Source: Hirschia sp.
Lineage (GTDB): Bacteria; Pseudomonadota; Alphaproteobacteria; Caulobacterales; Hyphomonadaceae
Direction of reading: 5' to 3'
NCBI GenBank assembly: GCA_002709235.1
Contig: PAQI01000037.1
Location: 1 to 44,325 of the forward strand
Length of the DNA: 44,325 nucleotides
In this document: piece by piece, positions 27,407-35,461 of the stretch
How positions within the stretch are numbered: the stretch's first letter is position 1
Layout: each line of letters starts with the position of its first letter
Notes under the pieces: generated by a model
Seen by the model: the letters and a program-made list of their open reading frames with translations, nothing else
The model's database searches: none
What the model was told of the DNA's origin: nothing
Position numbers and translations under genes: made by a program

Positions 27407-27587
27407 CGGCAGGCAAACGGTGTGGATTCGCAAAATCCGGCAGAGCGTGTTCATAAAGGCATTCATGTTGAATATGATGCCGCACTCTCAATCCGCTTAA
27501 GGTGTTGAAAATTCAATATAATATAGTGAACTCAATATGAATTTTTGCTTCAGTCTACGTAACGGTTAACCCTCCTATAAACAGGGC

Positions 27588-27679
27588 TGGTCGCCGGGAC
27601 CTTTATGTCCCTCTAAGGTTGCGGTGATCATCTGTTCCTTAGATACCTCAAGCCGGCGGTCACCCCGCCGGCTTTTTTT
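27588..27679 (+). ncRNA. Candidate small RNA or attenuator leader
   Basis: Three consecutive hairpins end in a strong terminator with no gene upstream on this strand. Hairpin 1 (27596-27611) is GGGAC with a 6-base loop and GTCCC. Hairpin 2 (27613-27642) pairs CTAAGG with CCTTAG. Hairpin 3 is the terminator. A TATAAA at 27576-27581 could place the start near 27588; a TATAAT at 27517-27522 could give a longer RNA of about 150 bases. It resembles neither 4.5S RNA, tmRNA nor RNase P RNA. It could also be a leader that attenuates the transaldolase gene. Confidence 0.5.
27651..27679 (+). terminator. Strong rho-independent terminator
   Basis: A 9-bp perfect stem AGCCGGCGG / CCGCCGGCT with a 5-base loop runs into seven T. 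It lies 83 bp before the transaldolase start, so it ends an independent transcript or acts as an attenuator. Confidence 0.88.
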
Positions 27680-27761
27680 CTGTTGAGGCTGTTTCGGGCA
27701 TCAGCTTTCCTGTATCCACAGGCAACGCAAACCATAATCGATCCAGGAGAGGCCCAGGCAC

Positions 27762-28415
27762 ATGAAATTCTTCGTCGACACAGCTGATATTGCTGACATC
27801 AAGGAATTGGCCGCCACAGGAATGGTGGATGGCGTCACAACCAATCCATCTCTGATCGCCAAGTCCGGCCGCGAATTCAAGGACGTGATTGCCGAGATCT
27901 GCGACATCGTTCCCGGTGACGTGTCGGCAGAAGTTGTCGCGACAGACTTTGACGGCATGGTCAGCGAAGGCAAGAAGCTGATGGCAATTGCCTCGAATGT
28001 TGTGGTCAAGCTTCCACTGACATGGGACGGCCTCAAGGCAACGCGTGCGCTGAGCGATGAAGGCGGCAAGGTCAATGTAACCTTGTGCTTCTCCACCAAT
28101 CAGGCCTTGCTCGCGGCCAAGGCTGGCGCAACCTATATCTCCCCATTTGTCGGACGGCTGGACGACATCAATATCGACGGGATGGAGCTCATCGCCGAGA
28201 TCCGCGCCATGTACGACAATTACGATGCGCTCAAGACCGAAATTCTGGTGGCATCCATAAGGTCAGCAAATCATGTGCGCCAGTCGGCCATTATCGGTGC
28301 CGATGTTGCGACCCTTCCGCCAAATGTCCTGAAATCGTTGGCTGTTCACCCGCTGACGGACAAAGGTCTGTCTGCATTCCTCGCGGACGCGGAAAAGGCC
28401 GGTATCAAGGTCTGA
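27762..28415 (+). CDS. tal: Transaldolase, TalC/FSA type
   Basis: Pentose-phosphate enzyme that moves a dihydroxyacetone unit between sugar phosphates. The 217-residue length marks the short TalC/fructose-6-phosphate-aldolase-like subfamily. Signatures are [23 protein letters not shown], the Schiff-base lysine Lys83 in [35 protein letters not shown] and [20 protein letters not shown]. Whether it acts as a transaldolase or as an aldolase cannot be decided from sequence. A GGAGAGG ribosome-binding site lies upstream. Confidence 0.93.
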   Translation: MKFFVDTADIADIKELAATGMVDGVTTNPSLIAKSGREFKDVIAEICDIVPGDVSAEVVATDFDGMVSEGKKLMAIASNVVVKLPLTWDGLKATRALSDEGGKVNVTLCFSTNQALLAAKAGATYISPFVGRLDDINIDGMELIAEIRAMYDNYDALKTEILVASIRSANHVRQSAIIGADVATLPPNVLKSLAVHPLTDKGLSAFLADAEKAGIKV

Positions 28416-28429
28416 TTGTCTCGGAAGAT

Positions 28430-28453
28430 CAACGCCGTCGTCAGGCGGCGTTG
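28430..28453 (+). terminator. Hairpin after transaldolase
   Basis: An 8-bp perfect stem CAACGCCG / CGGCGTTG with an 8-base loop, followed by CTTTC, lies just after the tal stop. It overlaps the stop of the convergent cyclase gene. The T-run is short, so it is a moderate terminator. Confidence 0.55.
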
Positions 28454-29493
28454 CTTTCAATCTGAACATCCGAGGTCACGCGGTTTCGTCCGGCGTGTTT
28501 GGAATCGTAAAGGCATGTATCCGAACGCTCAATGAGCTGAGAGATGGATTCGCCGGCGCGGAACTCGGCGACACCGAATGAAACGGTGATCTGACCCAGT
28601 GGTTCATTGGTCGAACGACGCATCAGCTTCTTGTTCTCGATCGTGCTGCGGATCGAATTTGAGATCTGAACAGCAGTCTTGAGGGATGTGCGCGGCATGA
28701 TGATCGCGAATTCCTCACCACCATATCGCGCGACAAGATGATCGGGCAGGGCGTGGGTTGAAAGTGAGCCGGCTACAAACCTGATGACCTGGTCGCCTGT
28801 CTGGTGACCCCATCTGTCATTGAATGATTTGAAGTGATCAATGTCACACAGCACGAGACAGAGTTCTGATTCGTCTGTTTCTGCTTCCAGAACGCGGTTG
28901 CGAAGTGTTTCATCAAACAATTTGCGGTTTGCAATTCCGGTCAGGCCATCTGTCAGCGCCTCGGCACGGGCCGCCTGAAGAGAAGCTCTAAGTGTTTCGA
29001 TCTCGCGGCTGGATTGCTTCAGGCGTGTATTGAGCGTTTCATTCTGCGCAGCCATCTCATTGGTGGCCGTCGACAGTACAGACGCCACACGTTTCAGCGC
29101 TTCACCGGACAATACATTGCTGGACAAGGTGTTTGATGCGGTTTGCAATGTCGCACCATATTGTTCTGTCGTGTTGCTGGCAGATTTCAGCGCATCAATG
29201 GCATCGGCGATTTCACGCGCAATGCGATTGCCGGTTTCAACAACATGTGTGGATAGTTGGGTGGAAGAGAAATATTTCTCGTGAAGTTCCTCCATGCGCA
29301 CATCTGAAAGCGCCTCACCCTTGGCGATGGACTTGTCCACTGCCTTGACGAGATCTGGTGTCCAACCGGTAACGTAGTGGAGCCAGACTTCATAATTCTG
29401 AGGTGTAGCCGTGAGGTTGAATTCGCCTATGCGGTCGATCGCACGATGACCTACAAGGACTCCCTTACTACCCCTAATCTCGTCGATTATCAT
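28441..29493 (-). CDS. GGDEF diguanylate cyclase, no I-site
   Basis: Makes c-di-GMP from two GTP. The 350-residue protein has no membrane segment. An N-terminal helical region (residues 1-170) includes TPQNYEVWLHYVTGWTPDL and a coiled-coil-like stretch rich in A, T, N and E. The GGDEF domain runs from about 185 to 345, beginning LTDGLTGIANRKLFDETL. The active motif YGGEEF (257-262) is intact. At the inhibitory I-site position residues 249-252 read LPDH instead of RxxD, so product inhibition by the usual route is unlikely. It is separated from the PopA-like receptor gene only by transaldolase. A GAAGAGG site precedes the start. Confidence 0.93.
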   Translation of the reverse strand: MIIDEIRGSKGVLVGHRAIDRIGEFNLTATPQNYEVWLHYVTGWTPDLVKAVDKSIAKGEALSDVRMEELHEKYFSSTQLSTHVVETGNRIAREIADAIDALKSASNTTEQYGATLQTASNTLSSNVLSGEALKRVASVLSTATNEMAAQNETLNTRLKQSSREIETLRASLQAARAEALTDGLTGIANRKLFDETLRNRVLEAETDESELCLVLCDIDHFKSFNDRWGHQTGDQVIRFVAGSLSTHALPDHLVARYGGEEFAIIMPRTSLKTAVQISNSIRSTIENKKLMRRSTNEPLGQITVSFGVAEFRAGESISQLIERSDTCLYDSKHAGRNRVTSDVQIESNAA

Positions 29494-29599
29494 GCTTGCC
29501 TCTTCTCGTCCGACCCCGATGTCGCGAGAAGAATAGCCCAGTAAACGGTAAAAACTTGTGAACGTTTAAGGGTATAACTGAAACACCTGCCAGAAAAGC

Positions 29600-29643
29600 C
29601 CTGACAATAGCGCTTTATTGGTTAACCATTGCGCATTGTCAGG
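29600..29643 (-). terminator. Terminator hairpin downstream of the DEAD-box gene
   Basis: Arms CCTGACAATGCGC and GCGC(T)ATTGTCAGG (minus-strand reading, one bulge) enclose a 17-base loop that itself contains the palindrome TGGTTAACCA. It lies 10 bp after the helicase stop and is followed on the minus strand by GCTTTTCT. The plus strand also ends in five T, but no plus-strand gene precedes it. Confidence 0.7.
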
Positions 29644-29652
29644 TTTTTGAAC

Positions 29653-31149
29653 TTAGTCGTCCTTGGAAAGATCAGGGATTTCCACTTCCCTTTGCAGGAA
29701 AGCGGGCACATGCTCGCCCATGCCGACAAATGCCATGCCCTGATCATCATCGCGTTTGGATGAGCGGCGTGGTTTCCTGTTGTCTGAGTCACCCCTGCTT
29801 CTGGGCTGAGATTTTGCGGACCGCGACTTTTGAGGTGTCTGCTCTTCTGATCCGGCCTGTTCTTCCTGGCGCGGCTCTTCCTTGTGGGGCTCGTCACGCT
29901 GAGTTTCTTCGCGCGACCGGCTCTCATCACGGGTGCGACCGCGCCCGCGTTTCTGTTTGAGATCATCATTCTTGCGAGGGCGTCGTTCAGGGCGCGAAGA
30001 TGCATTCTCGACTTCAGCGGCGATGTCATCGTTCCAGAAATTTTCAACGTCCTGGCCGATCCGTTTGATAACCGAATCCCAGAGTTTCTGATCACGAGGA
30101 GAGACAATCGTGAAACTCTCACCCTTGCGACCAGCCCGGCCGGTTCGCCCGATCCGGTGAACATAGTCGTCGGAATTGGGTGGCGGACCATAGCAGAAGA
30201 CATGTCCGACATCCGGAATATCAAGCCCACGAGCCGCAACATCTGATGCCACCAGAAGGGTCAGCTCCCCATTGCGAAAGCGATCCAGCGTCTGTGTCCG
30301 GTAAGATTGCGGCAGGTCGCCATGAATGGGCGCAGCATCAAAGCCATGCTTGTTGAGCGATTTGGCAACGATATCGACTTCCCGCTTTCGGTTGCAGAAG
30401 ACGATGCCGTTCTTCACATCACAGCTATTGATGATCGCACGCAGGACAGCACGTTTGACCTCATCCTTATCGGACGGGCTTTTCGTAACATGCTGGGTGA
30501 TGGTTTCGGCGGTCTGGGCAGGGCGGGTCACCTCGATCCGTTCAGGATCTTTCTGGAACTGCTTGGCCAGCTTGGTGATTTCAGGTGGCATGGTCGCAGA
30601 AAACAGCAAGGTCTGACGTGTCTTTGGCAACATGCCGCAAATACGCTCGATATCGGGAATGAACCCCATGTCCAGCATGCGGTCGGCTTCATCGATCACA
30701 AGCATCTGCACGCCGGTCAGCAACAGCTTGCCACGGTCAAAATGGTCCATCAGACGCCCGGGTGTGGCGATCAGCACATCAACACCAGCATTGATCTTGC
30801 GGTCTTGATCGCCAAACGAAACTCCACCGATGAGCAGTGCCATGTTGAGTTTCTGGTTTGCGCCATATTTCTCGAAGTTCTCGGCGACCTGGGCAGCCAG
30901 TTCACGTGTCGGCTCCAGAATCAACGTGCGAGGCATACGCGCCTTTGCGCGGCCCTGCGAGAGCTTGTGAAGCATCGGCAACACGAACGCGGCCGTTTTG
31001 CCCGTCCCGGTCTGCGCGATGCCGGTAACATCACGGCCGCTGATCACAGCGGGGATGGCCTGTGCTTGAATAGGGGTGGGCTCGGTATAGCCGGAGGATT
31101 TGACCGCCTCAAGAATACGTGGGTCGAGGCCAAGTTCATCAAATATCAT
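29653..31149 (-). CDS. DEAD-box ATP-dependent RNA helicase (RhlE type)
   Basis: Unwinds RNA duplexes in ribosome assembly or mRNA turnover. The 498-residue protein carries the full motif set: F-L-D-x-I and Q-motif YTEPTPIQAQAIP, Walker A AQTGTGKT, PTRELAAQV, TPGRLMDH, DEAD in VIDEADRMLDMGF, SAT, IVFCNRKREVD, ARGLDIPDV and HRIGRTGRAG. Beyond residue about 385 comes a low-complexity tail rich in R, E, K and S (for example RGRGRTRDESRSREE), typical of alphaproteobacterial RhlE-like helicases and likely to bind RNA. A terminator follows. Confidence 0.95.
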   Translation of the reverse strand: MIFDELGLDPRILEAVKSSGYTEPTPIQAQAIPAVISGRDVTGIAQTGTGKTAAFVLPMLHKLSQGRAKARMPRTLILEPTRELAAQVAENFEKYGANQKLNMALLIGGVSFGDQDRKINAGVDVLIATPGRLMDHFDRGKLLLTGVQMLVIDEADRMLDMGFIPDIERICGMLPKTRQTLLFSATMPPEITKLAKQFQKDPERIEVTRPAQTAETITQHVTKSPSDKDEVKRAVLRAIINSCDVKNGIVFCNRKREVDIVAKSLNKHGFDAAPIHGDLPQSYRTQTLDRFRNGELTLLVASDVAARGLDIPDVGHVFCYGPPPNSDDYVHRIGRTGRAGRKGESFTIVSPRDQKLWDSVIKRIGQDVENFWNDDIAAEVENASSRPERRPRKNDDLKQKRGRGRTRDESRSREETQRDEPHKEEPRQEEQAGSEEQTPQKSRSAKSQPRSRGDSDNRKPRRSSKRDDDQGMAFVGMGEHVPAFLQREVEIPDLSKDD

Positions 31150-31528
31150 ATATGGATCTGTTCAGGACGCCATCCAGGCGATCCTGACCTATGCTGCGTA
31201 ATCTGCCGATCTGACCGGATTGTCTTATAGACGGGCTGATTACTGGTTATCGGAGCGGCGCTTTCATGCCGCAAGCGCTGCTACGGCAGCCTTCTCGGTC
31301 ACCGGGAACATAGGAGTGTTTACCTGCAAGTCAACTCTTGGTTCTGTGGCGCTGTTGCGGTTTTTCCACACTGTGGCGGTGATCGCACAATCGAATGTCC
31401 TTGCGTTCAGAAGAACTAACTCCATCCGCCACGCTGGATGGGGGCAATCTTGCCTGCACGTTGTGATTGACGGTCATGGCTCAGGCTGGAATAAATCAAG
31501 GTGTATATTGACCCGGGGGGAAGTCCGA
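31150..31528. other. Intergenic leader before tandem S9 peptidases
   Basis: A reading frame is open through this stretch from 31220, but it lacks a ribosome-binding site and conserved content, so I treat it as non-coding. A TTGACG (31467-31472) with ATAAAT 18 bases later (31491-31496) could be the peptidase promoter. A short hairpin CCATCC / GGATGG lies near 31422-31441. Confidence 0.5.
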
Positions 31529-33466
31529 ATGTTGAAATCTGTTTGCGCCGCGCTGGGCGTGTTTGCTGCAGGTCTGTCTGCTCACGCACAATCTGCTGCC
31601 GAATTGTTCGGGCGGGATGCTTTCATCTCCGACTTCAAGATGTCCCCAAGCGGGCAGGTTCTGGCCTTCACGCGTCGGATCGATGGCGAGAGAACCATCA
31701 TGGTCCAGTCGCTAGTCGATGGAAAATCAAATGCCTTTTCATCGGCAAACCAGAAGATGCATGGCTACGACTTCTATGACGAAGACCACATCGTCCTGTT
31801 CAAGAGCGTGACGACGACATTTCCTGGTTACAAGGGCGAATATGAGGTCAATGGAGCCATTTCCCTGAACTGGCAGACGGGGCGCACCCACCAGCTGCTG
31901 ACCAAGGCGAAGGATCTGTTATGGCCCCAGTTGAACCTGTCGATGATCATCGGTCAGGGTAGCGAACCGGGGTCGGTGTTGATGCCGGCCTGGGTCGGTC
32001 CCAATTCCCGCACAGCCACGTTTGACCTGTTTCGCGTGGATCTGGAAACCGGCGTCGCGCGTGAGGTCAAGGGCGGCACGATCGACACCATAGACTGGTT
32101 CATTGACGACACGGAAACGCTCTATGGTCGCGAGGAATTTTCAGACCGGCGCGAATGGCACAAGATATGGGGATATAGCGACAAGGACTGGACGTCGCTA
32201 TATGCCGAAGAAACCGATATCCGCAACAAACGCTTCATCGGACTTTCGCCAGACCGTGCATCGCTTCTGGTCGTGGATTGGGAGTCCGAAGGCGTCAACA
32301 GCGCAGCTTACCATATGTCGCTGACCGACGGATCGTTCTCCGCGCCTGTCTTTTCGAAGACAAACGCGGATATTTCCGGCACTTTGAGTCAGGATGGCGT
32401 TGTACTTGGTGTGGAATATAGCGGTCTTCAGCCAAGCTATGAGTTCTACGACGCCAAACTCACCAGTGATGTCGCGCAACTGGTTGGACTGTTCCCCAAC
32501 AGCTCTGTCGAAATCATCGATTTCAGCGACGACATGAACGTCATTCTCATCAGCATTGAAGGCAATGACCATCCCGGTGGTTTCGGTTTCTTCTTCCGCG
32601 ACACGCTGGAGCTCCAGCTGGTTGCATCCGCAAGGCCGTTCCTGGACGAAACCGGATATGGCCTGATGGAAAAGCGCATGGTCACCGCACGCGATGGTGT
32701 GACGGTCCCCACCATCGCAACCTATCCGCGCGGCATTGCGCCAGGCTCAGAGCAGGCGCGCAACCTGCCGACCGTCGTTCTGCCGCATGGTGGCCCGGAA
32801 AGTTATGACCGCATCCATTTTGACTACATGGCGCAGTTCTTCGCCCACAAGGGCTATCTCGTCATCCAGCCCAACTTCCGCGGCTCCACCGGCTTTGGCT
32901 ATGAGCACCGAAATTCCGGTCGCGGAAAATGGGGGCTGGAGATGCAGGACGATGTCAGCGATGCACTCAAATCCTATATCGACAGCGGTATCGCCAATCC
33001 CGACAAGGTCTGTATCGCAGGCGCAAGTTATGGCGGTTATTCCGCATTGGCTGGCGGTGCATTTACGCCAGAACTCTACAAATGCGTCGTCTCGATCGCA
33101 GGCGTGAGCGACCTGCCCATGATGCTCAACCGCACGCGCAGCACCAGCGGTAGCGACAGTGAGACAATCGTCTATTGGGAGCGCGTCATCGGTGATCGCA
33201 AGGAAGACAAGGATGACCTGAAAAACCAGTCTCCGGCCAATTTTGCATCGGCTTTTCAGGCACCGGTATTGCTCATCCACGGCAATGACGACACGGTCGT
33301 TCCCATCGCTCAGACGCTGCGGATGAAGGGCAGCCTCGAAAGCGCTGGAAAATCCGTCAAATTCGTCAAGCTCAAGGGCGGTGATCACTGGCTCTCCACC
33401 AGCCCGACCCGTATCGAGACCTTGCAGGCAATGGGCGACTTCATCGACAAGCACCTGAAGAATTGA
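31529..33466 (+). CDS. S9-family (prolyl oligopeptidase-like) exported peptidase, copy 1
   Basis: Serine peptidase of the S9 dipeptidyl/acylaminoacyl peptidase group, probably periplasmic. The 645-residue precursor has a signal peptide (MLKSVCAALGVFAAGLSAHA, then Q). A beta-propeller-like N-terminal half is followed by an alpha/beta-hydrolase domain with Ser500 in GASYGGYSALAGGA, Asp588 in HGNDDTVVP and His620 in GGDHWLS. The start was set at the ATG after a GGGGGGAAG site and just before the signal peptide. It is followed 25 bp later by a paralogue similar throughout (copy 2), so this is a tandem duplication. The natural substrate is unknown. Confidence 0.93.
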   Translation: MLKSVCAALGVFAAGLSAHAQSAAELFGRDAFISDFKMSPSGQVLAFTRRIDGERTIMVQSLVDGKSNAFSSANQKMHGYDFYDEDHIVLFKSVTTTFPGYKGEYEVNGAISLNWQTGRTHQLLTKAKDLLWPQLNLSMIIGQGSEPGSVLMPAWVGPNSRTATFDLFRVDLETGVAREVKGGTIDTIDWFIDDTETLYGREEFSDRREWHKIWGYSDKDWTSLYAEETDIRNKRFIGLSPDRASLLVVDWESEGVNSAAYHMSLTDGSFSAPVFSKTNADISGTLSQDGVVLGVEYSGLQPSYEFYDAKLTSDVAQLVGLFPNSSVEIIDFSDDMNVILISIEGNDHPGGFGFFFRDTLELQLVASARPFLDETGYGLMEKRMVTARDGVTVPTIATYPRGIAPGSEQARNLPTVVLPHGGPESYDRIHFDYMAQFFAHKGYLVIQPNFRGSTGFGYEHRNSGRGKWGLEMQDDVSDALKSYIDSGIANPDKVCIAGASYGGYSALAGGAFTPELYKCVVSIAGVSDLPMMLNRTRSTSGSDSETIVYWERVIGDRKEDKDDLKNQSPANFASAFQAPVLLIHGNDDTVVPIAQTLRMKGSLESAGKSVKFVKLKGGDHWLSTSPTRIETLQAMGDFIDKHLKN

Positions 33467-33491
33467 AATCGCTACAATAGGGGGGGGATTT

Positions 33492-35426
33492 ATGAAGCTT
33501 TTCGTTTCCGCACTTTTAATCGTAGTGGCGGCTCTTGGCGCTTCTGCCCAGTCGCCAGCAGAACTGTTTGGGCGCGATGCAGAAATTTCCGATGTGGACA
33601 TGTCACCGAGCGGAAATGTGATCGCGTTCACGCAGCGCGTGGACGGCCAATCCATGGTCATCGTGAGATCTTTGGTTGATGGAAGCTTCAAAGCATTCGA
33701 TGCCAGCGCTGACAAATTACGGGGATACGAGTTTTTCGACGACGATCATCTGGTCATGTTCAAATCCGTCACAACACGGTTTCCCGGCTATCGGGGCGAG
33801 TATGAGATATTTGGCGCGCTTTCAACCAATTGGAAAACAGGTGAAAGCCATCTTCTGCTGTCCAAGGAGCGTGAACTGCTATGGCCCCAGACAAACCTTG
33901 GCATCATAATCGGTGCGGGGGTTGAACCCGGAAGTGTCCTGATGCCAGCAAAGTCGGGGGATCGCCTAAGTCAGGCGACATCCGACCTGTTTCGGGTAAA
34001 TCTGGAAACGGGTGAAACTTGGCGGGTCAAGCGCGGTTCAAAAAATACGCGTGACTGGTTTGTCGATGCCACCGAAACAGTCATCGTCCGCGAAGAGTTT
34101 TCCAACAGGCGTAACCGTCATGTCGTCCAGGTATTCAGGAACAATAAGTGGAATGACATCTTCAAGGAAAAAACGGAATTATCAGATGACCATTTCGTTG
34201 GTTTTTCCCCGGATCTCAAATCACTGGTGGTGGTCAACGAACGCGATGGAATGGATGATGCCGTCTTTCATGTGTCGCTTGAAGACGGTAGCTATTCAGA
34301 ACCGGTCTTTTTCAAACAGGGCTATGATATCGACAGTGTCTTCCTGGAAGATGGCGTTGCTTATGGTGTGCGTTATTCCGGCCTGCAACCAAGCTACGAA
34401 TTCTACGATGATGCACTGACCAGGGACATGAATCAGCTTCTCAAGCTATTCCCGGCCAGTTCGGTGTTTATCCATGAGGTTAGCAAGGATCGAAATAATG
34501 TCCTCGTGCGCGTCGAGGGCAATGATCATCACGGCATGTTTGCGATCTTCCATCGCGACAGGAAGAATCTGGACGTTATCGCCATCGCCCGCCCAGTCCT
34601 CAATGAGGTTGGGTATGGCAAGATTGAAACGGCATTGGTCACGGCACGTGATGGTCTGGAAATTCCCGTCATTGCAACTTATCCAACTGGTATCGAGCCC
34701 GGTTCGGACGCGGCCAGAAGCCTGCCAACGGTCGTCATGCCGCATGGTGGTCTGGCGCGCTATGACGCCATCGAATTCGATGAGTGGGCGCAATTCATGG
34801 CCCATAAGGGGTATCTCGTCATCCAACCCAATTTCCGTGGATCAAGAGGGTTTGGTCGGGCTCACAGACTCGCCGGATATGGCAAATGGGGTCGTGAAAT
34901 GCAGGATGATGTCAGCGACGCACTCGCGCATTACGTGGACAAGGGCATTGTCGACCCCTCACGCGTTTGCATTGCGGGAGGAAGCTATGGTGGCTATTCG
35001 GCACTTGCGGGTGGGGCATTCACCCCGGACCTTTACAAATGTGTCATCGCATATGCACCTGTCGCCGATATTCTGCGGATGCTGAGTCATGAACGTCACA
35101 AATACGGAGCGGACCATTGGGTGATCGCTTACTGGGATCGCGTTATCGGGGACCACAAGGAGGCTCGTGATTTACTCTCTGAAATCTCCCCAGCAAACTA
35201 TGCCGAGAACTTTCAGGCCCCCGTCCTGCTCATTCATGGAGACGATGATACTGTCGTTCCGATGTTCCAGAGCCGTCGCATGGAAGATCAACTGAAAGAT
35301 GCGGGAAAAGCAGTCGAATTCGTGAAGCTGAAAGGCGAGGACCACTGGCTCTCATCCAGCGAAACTCGCATTCAGGCATTCGAGGCAATGGGAGCATTTC
35401 TCGACAAGCATCTGAAGGCCAAATAG
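33492..35426 (+). CDS. S9-family exported peptidase, copy 2
   Basis: Tandem paralogue of the preceding gene, 644 residues. The signal peptide MKLFVSALLIVVAALGASA precedes Q. Ser498 lies in GGSYGGYSALAGGAF, the acid in HGDDDTVVP and the histidine in GEDHWLSS. Long blocks match copy 1 (AELFGRDA at the mature N-terminus, VLLIHG, YDA/YDRI with HGG before the hydrolase core). The copies diverge mainly in the propeller half, which suggests different substrate access. The ribosome-binding region is a run of eight G. Ends 35 bp before the convergent parE stop. Confidence 0.93.
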   Translation: MKLFVSALLIVVAALGASAQSPAELFGRDAEISDVDMSPSGNVIAFTQRVDGQSMVIVRSLVDGSFKAFDASADKLRGYEFFDDDHLVMFKSVTTRFPGYRGEYEIFGALSTNWKTGESHLLLSKERELLWPQTNLGIIIGAGVEPGSVLMPAKSGDRLSQATSDLFRVNLETGETWRVKRGSKNTRDWFVDATETVIVREEFSNRRNRHVVQVFRNNKWNDIFKEKTELSDDHFVGFSPDLKSLVVVNERDGMDDAVFHVSLEDGSYSEPVFFKQGYDIDSVFLEDGVAYGVRYSGLQPSYEFYDDALTRDMNQLLKLFPASSVFIHEVSKDRNNVLVRVEGNDHHGMFAIFHRDRKNLDVIAIARPVLNEVGYGKIETALVTARDGLEIPVIATYPTGIEPGSDAARSLPTVVMPHGGLARYDAIEFDEWAQFMAHKGYLVIQPNFRGSRGFGRAHRLAGYGKWGREMQDDVSDALAHYVDKGIVDPSRVCIAGGSYGGYSALAGGAFTPDLYKCVIAYAPVADILRMLSHERHKYGADHWVIAYWDRVIGDHKEARDLLSEISPANYAENFQAPVLLIHGDDDTVVPMFQSRRMEDQLKDAGKAVEFVKLKGEDHWLSSSETRIQAFEAMGAFLDKHLKAK

Positions 35427-35461
35427 CCATCACCAGATCCGCCAAACCGTTGCGCGCTCGC

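Larger units (their letters stand above)
27353..27761. other. AT-rich intergenic region before transaldolase
   Basis: This 409-bp gap has no coding frame of note. From left to right it holds the CtrA-like site, a TATAAT (27517-27522) inside an AT-rich stretch, a TTAACC half-site (27565-27570), the candidate small RNA ending in a strong terminator near 27679, and 80 bp of transaldolase leader. Confidence 0.6.

Noticed and set aside
27502-27515. TTGAAAATTCAA-like motif as a further TetR operator
   Set aside because: It lacks the TTTCAAC-N4-GTTGAAA arms and spacing, and no gene of the uptake set lies beside it.
31220-31528. In-frame upstream extension of the first S9 peptidase
   Set aside because: It would bury the clear signal peptide inside the protein, has no ribosome-binding site and looks unconserved; the ATG at 31529 follows a G-rich site.
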